Positions 58,130 to 64,000 of a stretch of 64,000 bases of DNA are shown piece after piece. The notes beneath the pieces are model-generated. The model ran no database searches and was not told the origin of the DNA. It saw only the letters and a list, made by a program, of their open reading frames with translations. Position 1 is the first letter of the stretch; each line of letters starts with the position of its first letter. The stretch covers positions 7,492,913 to 7,556,912 of the forward strand of contig LNAC01000018.1 in NCBI GenBank assembly GCA_002007465.1, read 5' to 3'. This DNA is from Ailurus styani (taxonomy: Eukaryota > Chordata > Mammalia > Carnivora > Ailuridae). The position numbers were made by a program, and so were the translations under genes.

Positions 58130-59313
58130 TGTCCAGTGGGAAAAAAGACAGTCTCTTCAACAAATGGTGTTGGGAAAACTGGTCAGCCACATGCAGAAAA
58201 ATGAAACTGGATCATTTCCTTATACCACACACAAAAAATAGACTCAAAATGGATGAAAGACCTCAATGTGAGAAAGGAATCCATCAAAATCCTTGAGGAG
58301 AACACAGGGAGCAACCTCTTCGACCTCAACCGCAGCAACTTCTTCCTAGGAACATCACCAAAGGCAAGGGAAGCAAGGGCAAAAATGAACTACTGGGACT
58401 TCATCAAGATTAAAAGCTTTTGCACAGCAAAGGAAACAGTCAACAAAACCAAAAGACAACTGACAGAATGGGAGAAGATATTTGCAAATGACATATCAGA
58501 TAAAGGGCTAGTATCCAAAATCTATAAAGAGCTTCTCAAACTCAACACCCATAAAACAAATAACCCAGTCAAGAAATGGGCAGAAGACATGAACAGACAT
58601 TTCTCCAAAGAAGACATCCAAATGGCCAACAGACACATGAGAAAGTGCTCAACATCACTCGGCATCAGAGAAATACAAATNNNNNNNNNNNNNNNNNNNN
58701 NNNNNNNNNNNNNNNNNNNNNNNNNNNNNNNNNNNNNNNNNNNNNNNNNNNNNNNNNNNNNNNNNNNNNNNNNNNNNNNNNNNNNNNNNNNNNNNNNNNN
58801 NNNNNNNNNNNNNNNNNNNNNNNNNNNNNNNNNNNNNNNNNNNNNNNNNNNNNNNNNNNNNNNNNNNNNNNNNNNNNNNNNNNNNNNNNNNNNNNNNNNN
58901 NNNNNNNNNNNNNNNNNNNNNNNNNNNNNNNNNNNNNNNNNNNNNNNNNNNNNNNNNNNNNNNNNNNNNNNNNNNNNNNNNNNNNNNNNNNNNNNNNNNN
59001 NNNNNNNNNNNNNNNNNNTATCATATGATTTCTCTGATATGAGGAACTTGAGAGTCAGGGTGGGGGGTCGTGGGGGGTAGGGAGGGAAAAATAATGAAAC
59101 AAGATGGGATGGGGAAGGAGACAAACCATAAGAGACTCCTAATCTCACAAAACAAACTGAGGGTTACTGGGGGGTGGGAGGGTAGGGATAGGGTGGATGG
59201 GTTATGGACACTGGGGAGGGTTTGTGCTTTGGTGAATGCTGTGAAAGATGTAAGCCTGATGATTCACAGACCTGTACCCCTGGGGCAAAGAATTTAAAAA
59301 AAAAAAAAGAAGA
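58130..59313 (+). mobile_element. young 5'-truncated LINE-1 containing an assembly gap
   Basis: The copy begins in ORF2 (CCAGTGGGAAAAAAGACAGT, then CTCTTCAACAAATGG). It continues through the ORF2 C-terminal region ([14 protein letters not shown], [45 protein letters not shown]) into the N gap. It resumes in the 3' UTR with G-rich tracts and ends in poly-A at about 59295-59308. A one-base insertion in the A run at about 58233-58238 shifts the frame. After it the frame stays open to the gap. Flanking repeats AAGAACCCGAATTCTG (58114-58129) and AAGAACCTGGATTCTG (59316-59331) are a likely target duplication. It is much less decayed than the L1 at 4.5 kb. Confidence 0.95.
58681..59018. other. assembly gap, 338 Ns
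   Basis: This is a run of 338 unknown bases inside the L1 ORF2/3' UTR. Both edges are L1, so the missing sequence is almost certainly L1. Confidence 0.99.
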
Positions 59314-59331
59314 AGAAGAACCTGGATTCTG

Positions 59332-59519
59332 GGGCACCTGGGTGGCTCAGATGGTTAAGAGTCTGCTTTTGGATCAGGTCATGATCTCCAGGTCCTGGGA
59401 TCCAGTGCTGCCTAGGGCTCCCTGCTCAGTCAGGAGCCTACTTCTCCCTCTCCCTCTGCCACTTCCCCCAGCTCCTGCACATGCACACTCTCTCAAATGA
59501 GTAAGTTAAGTCTTTAGCA
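59332..59519 (+). mobile_element. CAN-SINE 1 of a triple array
   Basis: GGGCACCTGGGTGGCTCAGA to a CTCTCAAATGAGTAAGTTAA tail. It directly abuts the 3' target copy of the L1. Confidence 0.93.
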
Positions 59520-59520
59520 A

Positions 59521-59712
59521 AGGGGCACCTTGGTGGTTCAGTCAGTTAAGCGTCTGCCTTCAGCTCAGGTCATGGTCCCAGAGTCCTGGTATTGAGCCCC
59601 ACTTCAGGCTCTCTGCTCTCTGGGAAGCCTCCTTCTCCCTCTCCCTCTGCTGCTACCCCTGCTCATACGTGTGCTTGCTCTCTGTCAAATAAATACATCT
59701 TAAAAAAATATA
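59521..59712 (+). mobile_element. CAN-SINE 2 of a triple array
   Basis: AGGGGCACCTTGGTGGTTCA to GTCAAATAAATACATCTTAA and a short A-tail. Confidence 0.93.
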
Positions 59713-59718
59713 TCTTTC

Positions 59719-59920
59719 GGGGGTGCCTGGGTGGCTCAGTTGGTTAAGCACCTGCCTTCAGCTCAGGTCATGATCCCGGGGTTCTGGGATCAATCCCCTA
59801 CATTGGGCTCTCTGCTCAGCACCAAGCCTGCTTCTCCCTCTCCCACTCCCCCTGTTTGTGTTCCCCCCTGTCTCTCTGTCAAATAAATAAATCTTTTCTT
59901 CCCCAAAAGATTTTTTTTTA
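59719..59920 (+). mobile_element. CAN-SINE 3 of a triple array
   Basis: GGGGTGCCTGGGTGGCTCAG to GTCAAATAAATAAATCTTTT, with a mixed A/T tail ending at 59920. It is followed by AAGAACCCAGATTCT (59921-59935), which pairs with AAGAACCTGGATTCT before SINE 1. Confidence 0.93.
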
Positions 59921-59935
59921 AAGAACCCAGATTCT

Positions 59936-62454
59936 CCTCAGCCCCTACTTGCCCACCCTGCCTCTGGCCTGACCAGATGGTTAAGGGGGCACAATTACCC
60001 CCTCACAGCCATCTGGTAGAGGCAGGCTGGGGTGCAGAAAGCTCAGGGAGCCCTTAGGATAGTATGAGCAGAGATTTCCTGACCTTGAGATCCTCAGAAT
60101 CCTACCAGTGATTCCCATTCCCATCCTGATTCTACTCCTGGCCTGTAATGGGGCTCAGCAGTCATCAGGTTTGGCAAGGACCCCTGGCCATGCTAAAGGA
60201 AGGGATCCTCATGCTACACCTAACACACTGAGAAGCAAGGTTTGAGCCTAAAAAGAAAAAAATTTCATGACACCTTTGTAATGATGTAGGAGGATACTCA
60301 CAAAATAATGTTAGGTGGGGAAAAAAGCTGAATTCCCAACTATATATTCTGTAGGGGACTATCTATGCTATTTCTATACCAATTGGACTTGCTCCCAAGT
60401 TGACCGTGAAATCTGTCTCATAGACACAGGGATTTGGACCCTAACAGGGATTTGAAGCCTAACAGGCTTCTGAACTGGCCTGTTCTATCAGCTGCAGTCC
60501 ATCTGAGTGATGAGGTCACCTGCCTCCACTCCAGCTAAAAGTGGGATCCTGTGTTCAGGTGAAGAGCGTGATTGGTGAGGAGAGGAGCCTTCCAGTCAGG
60601 GGGACTTCCTCTGAGTAAAAGCTGAAGGCTGAGGACTCCCAGGACACTCTCCAAGGAGAGCTGGGAAGCTGGGGGCCAGAGCAGGGCTTCCACCAGACAC
60701 AGTGGAAGACAGCAGTTCAAAAGGGGATCTGGGGTGCAGCCACAGAAGCACCTGGGGCCACTGAAGGATTAGGAGCAGCAGCACACAATTTAGCTGTGTG
60801 GCAGAACTTGGCAGGGAACCCCCATCTTTTTACTACGAGGACAGAGGAAACCACAAGTAGGAAGCCAAGGTGGGAGAAGTGTTTCAATAGAATTAAGACA
60901 GAAAACCATGGAACAACACGTGCTCAATTGGGAATGCTGAGCCTAGAAAATGCAGCCACTTTCTGACCTTCTCTTGTCCTTTCTATGCACGGTTTTGGCT
61001 AAGGTTCTGTTGTTTTTGTTTTTAAAGAAAATTTGGCACTCTGGGGCCCGTGGCTCTCGGCACTGGCTCAGTCCTGATAGAGCAGGTGCTGTGATTTCTA
61101 AACTCCCTTGCCTTCTGGCAGCTCACCTTCCTTCTGGCTGATCAAGCACCTCCTTCAGGCCCTAGGTTCCCGGCAGGGAAGGGAGCAAGGAGGGCAAAGA
61201 ATGTCAGCATCAGGACTGAACTGGTGCAGAGCACCTTTCAGAAGCAAAGGATTGAGTTATAGGTTAAGACTTCCTTAGAACCCTTATGAGAAACCACGGC
61301 ACCAGGTACCCCCCTACTCATCACCCACCATCCATCTGGGCCCCTCCTTTAAGAGGTGGTCTATCTCTAAGGCTTCTCTTGATAACTTAAGCCACTTCAT
61401 TTCAAGCCTTGAAAACTAATGCTCTGTGACACCCCATTTTTCTTACTGCCATACAGTTTAATACCCAGCATTCAGTATTTTATATTAAAATTAGTTATCA
61501 TTTTTGCTACACATCAAAAGCCAATTTCCCCTACAACTGTGAAGCTGAGATACAAGGAATATAAAAAGAGTAAGAAGCCAGCTGCCCTGCAAAACTGTGC
61601 AAATAACGCCCTCTCCCCATGGGGGGAAGAAAAACAGCCCCCTCGACAACTAAAAGGAATTGTAACAGGGATCATTCTCTTTCTCATCTGCTAATAGGAT
61701 ACACTGCATTTTGACATTTTAAATTAGGTCAGTACTTGGGTTCTGGTGTTGGGCTTTTAAACGCCAGAAGCTTCCTTGCTTCAGATTTGGGTAACAGAGT
61801 GTAAGTCTAGAAACCCCTTCTTGAATTATTATTCTTTACATCCAGAGCTTATTTCTATTATGTTTTCTCAGTTAAATACCTATCTGCCCTTTAAAAAATA
61901 AAAAGCATCTCTGATTAAAAAGCTGCACCATGTGACTGAAACATAAATGTCTTTTCCTGCCATGCATTGCAAATGTTCTAGCCCTCCATCATAAGTAATC
62001 AACCTGTCAGCTTTTTGTAATGCATTTTTTTCCTGCATGGGTTTTGTAAGAACTACATGACTGAGGGCTCTGAAGGAAGAGAAAACCCCATGGAATAAAT
62101 CGAATGAAGAGACCAGGCCCCTTCCAACCTGCCCAGTGCAAGCCCGATTCTTCCTTCCCTGGATGGTTCTATTAAGACCATGCATTTCGAGAACCCCATG
62201 TGCAACAGAGGGATTCAATTCGATAACTCCTAGCTAATTCTACAAAGGCTGGGATGTAGTTGAGGAAAGGTACATGGAATTTGGGCCTTACAAATTCAAA
62301 CTCTTCATCTGCACTGCACACTGACCTCCCAAGCCTTCCCCAGGGTAACTCTAGGTTCAAGGGGTCCCATGGAATCTAATATATGGTGAGAGAGAATCTA
62401 TGCAAGCTCACTGGGCCTAAGCAGAGCCAGGTTAGTTTAGCTGCAAGTTCATGT
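59936..62454. other. unassigned DNA
   Basis: A possible old L1 remnant lies at about 60255-60350 (ACAAAATAATGTTAGGTGGG). AT-rich sequence at about 61440-61730 looks like slowly evolving non-coding DNA, but this cannot be judged without alignment. A strong minus-strand acceptor-like string (reverse complement of CTGAAGGAAGAGAAAAC at 62069) lacks a matching donor. Confidence 0.35.
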
Positions 62455-62560
62455 CCTAAATCCATGGCCTTGGGGCTTGTTAAAAGTACAGATTCCTTGG
62501 GCCCCTCTCCAAGGAGTTCTGCTTTAGTGGCTCTGGGGGGGGCACCCCAGGCGACTGAGT
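62455..62560 (+). mobile_element. MER5-type MITE fragment
   Basis: GGGCTTGTTAAAAGTACAGA, TTCCTTGGGCCCCTCTCCAA and a TGGCTCTGGGGGGGGCACCC stretch follow the MER5A centre. Confidence 0.6.
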
Positions 62561-63631
62561 GCAGCGTGTCCCTGGGCCAGCCTGAGCAGCTCAGCCCTGG
62601 CCCACTGTGGGTTAAGGAGTGGCCAAATTCTATTTTGGGGCCACGAGCCCCTCACAGTAGCACATTAGGAAACTGAGAGGCTAGAAATCAGCTTGTTTCT
62701 ATCAGATACAGCAGGAGCAAAAATTGAAAAGCACTCTAGTGAGAGATGGTGGGAAGTGAGTTCCCCTAATACCCTCAGGGGATTTGGCACTTGAGATGAG
62801 TTAACTCTGTCAAAGGAACACTCCTGAGAAGAGAGACTGATCCACTGAACAAAGTGTCAGAAGTCCATGCACTTACTTGTCTGGCCAATGCTGACAATGG
62901 CTGTTGTCACAGATACCTGCATTCTCAGCAGCGAGGCAAATCCAGCCGGGTCCTCGAGACTCTGCCCAAATGCCGCCACCTCCTGAAAACCTTCCCTGGC
63001 TCTCCAGCTTGAAGCCACCTCTCCCCACTTTAAGCTCCCAATGTACTGATCATTAGTACCACTTTGCCAAATGGCATTCCACTGAATTAGTGGGTAGTCT
63101 AGGATATTAAGAAAAAATAAAATAAAATTACGGGGTCCTTATACCAAAAAAAGTATGGGAAACCAAAGATTATGCAGATATGCATTCATTATGGAGATCA
63201 AAGATGCTAAGAAGGTGTTCAGTAAATAAACTGCTTCATTTTATTTGACCCAGCATCTTCTCAACTCAACTGACCTAGGAACCCATCTGTAAAGAAAACC
63301 TGGCACCATCTTGCAGAACTGACGATGCACAGAAGAGTCTGGGAAACACTAATCTATCCCATTCATCTAACAATTATTTTTTTCTTTTTTTTCCCCCTAA
63401 CAATTATTTTAGTTTGCTCTTTAACTGTCTTTAAGAGCTAATCTTGCGTTATTCAACTTCATTTGCATATTATCTTCTGCAGAATATTCTTTGATACTAG
63501 GAGGTCTTTGAAGTCTCAGCAGCCCTTAGTACAGCCCCCATATAGTAGAGATAATTGGAAAATGTTAGATCTAATGGTATAAACAACATATGGGTCTGAA
63601 AATATAGCTTTAAAACCTTAGGGATCATCAA
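62561..63631. other. unassigned DNA
   Basis: No exon or clear repeat is present. A weak L2-like 3' tail may lie at about 63490-63560. Confidence 0.3.
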
Positions 63632-63646
63632 AAAAATGAAGCCCAG

Positions 63647-63838
63647 GGATCCCTGGGTGGTTCAGTCAGTTAAGCGTCTGCCTTTGGCTCAGGTCATGAT
63701 CCCAGGGTCCTGGGATTGAGCCCCACATTGGGCTGCCTGCTCAGTTGGGAGCCTGCTTCTCCGTCTGCCTGCTGCTCCCCCTGCTTATGCTTGCACTGAC
63801 AAATAAATAGAATCTTAAAAAAAAAAAGAAAAGAAAAG
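63647..63838 (+). mobile_element. CAN-SINE, first of a terminal pair
   Basis: GGATCCCTGGGTGGTTCAGT to a (AAAAG)n-rich tail. It is flanked by perfect copies of AAAAATGAAGCCCAG (63632-63646 and 63839-63853). Confidence 0.95.
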
Positions 63839-63853
63839 AAAAATGAAGCCCAG

Positions 63854-64000
63854 GGGCATCTGGGTGGCTCAATGGGTTAAAGCCTCTGCTTTCAGCTCAG
63901 GTCATGATCTCAGGGTCCTGGGATCAACTTCCGCATCGGGCTCTCTGCTCAGCAGGGAGCCTGCTTCCTCCTCTCCCTCTCTCTCTGCCTGCCTCTCTGC
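63854..64000 (+). mobile_element. SINEC_Mv-type CAN-SINE, cut by the window end
   Basis: GGGCATCTGGGTGGCTCAAT, CCGCATCGGGCTCTCTGCTC, AGCAGGGAGCCTGCTTCCTC and CTGCCTGCCTCTCTGC identify the mustelid-type element. It begins right after the second copy of the target sequence used by the preceding SINE. Its tail lies beyond the window. Confidence 0.95.

Noticed and set aside
57633..58190. 185-codon minus-strand open frame
   Set aside because: It crosses the start of the L1, and its sequence there is antisense L1. No domain elsewhere.
58253..58680. Open frame of the young L1 as a host gene
   Set aside because: It is the C-terminal part of L1 ORF2, running into Ns. The long X-containing translations across the gap are artefacts.
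61838..62068. Minus-strand exon after a strong acceptor-like GTTTTCTCTTCCTTCAG
   Set aside because: No good donor, stops in frame, and no polyadenylation signal to make it a terminal exon.
1..64000. CRISPR arrays, bacterial operons, tRNA/rRNA genes or a viral genome
   Set aside because: No spaced direct repeats, no ribosome-binding or operon structure, and no tRNA other than tRNA-derived SINE heads. The only retroviral traces are solo LTRs.

Overview
The window looks like about 64 kb of nuclear DNA from a musteloid carnivore, most likely a mustelid. The main evidence is at least 17 tRNA-Lys-derived CAN-SINEs. The younger ones carry the tail wording of the mink-type family (SINEC_Mv: CTGCCTGCCTCTCTACCTACTTGTAATCTCTCTCTGTC in sense, quoted in pieces below), not the dog (SINEC_Cf) or cat wording. 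A young carnivore L1, older mammalian L1, L2, MIR, MER5-type, MER20 and MaLR LTR fossils and long (CA)n tracts complete the picture. There are no bacterial-style genes, operons, CRISPR arrays or viral genomes.

I find no complete protein-coding gene. The long open frames (up to about 226 codons) lack homology I recognise, lie mostly in GC-rich DNA and are best read as chance. The one convincing gene-like signal is a candidate 84-bp internal exon on the plus strand at 35050-35133. It has a strong polypyrimidine tract and AG acceptor, one open frame, and a near-consensus AAG|GTAAGA donor. The window is therefore probably intronic and/or intergenic sequence of a large locus that I cannot name.

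Layout. 1-13.3 kb: no lineage-specific SINE; a cluster of three MIRs (2.2-2.9 kb), an L1 3' end with an embedded (CA)n (4.5-5.4 kb), an L2/MIR pair (7.75-8.04 kb), an MST-like MaLR LTR (8.46-8.84 kb) and a MIR (11.2 kb). 13.3-29.1 kb: nine CAN-SINEs, an antisense old L1 (15.2-15.7 kb), MER5 and several MIR/L2 pieces. 29.1-40.8 kb: no CAN-SINE; an MLT1-like LTR (32.1-32.6 kb), the candidate exon and a CpG-rich patch (37.0-37.3 kb). 40.8-54.2 kb: three CAN-SINEs, long CA microsatellites, MER20 (47.2-47.4 kb), a duplicated E-box and a TATA-plus-CpG patch (52.9-53.2 kb). 54.2-64 kb: a 5'-truncated young L1 broken by a 338-base N gap, followed by a triple SINE array that used almost the same target sequence, and a second SINE pair that runs off the right end.

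Nothing here works together as a pathway. The main biology is retrotransposition history: serial insertion of SINEs into the tails and target sites of earlier insertions. There are also a few candidate regulatory patches that need comparative or functional data. All family names come from memory of consensus wording, not from a database search.
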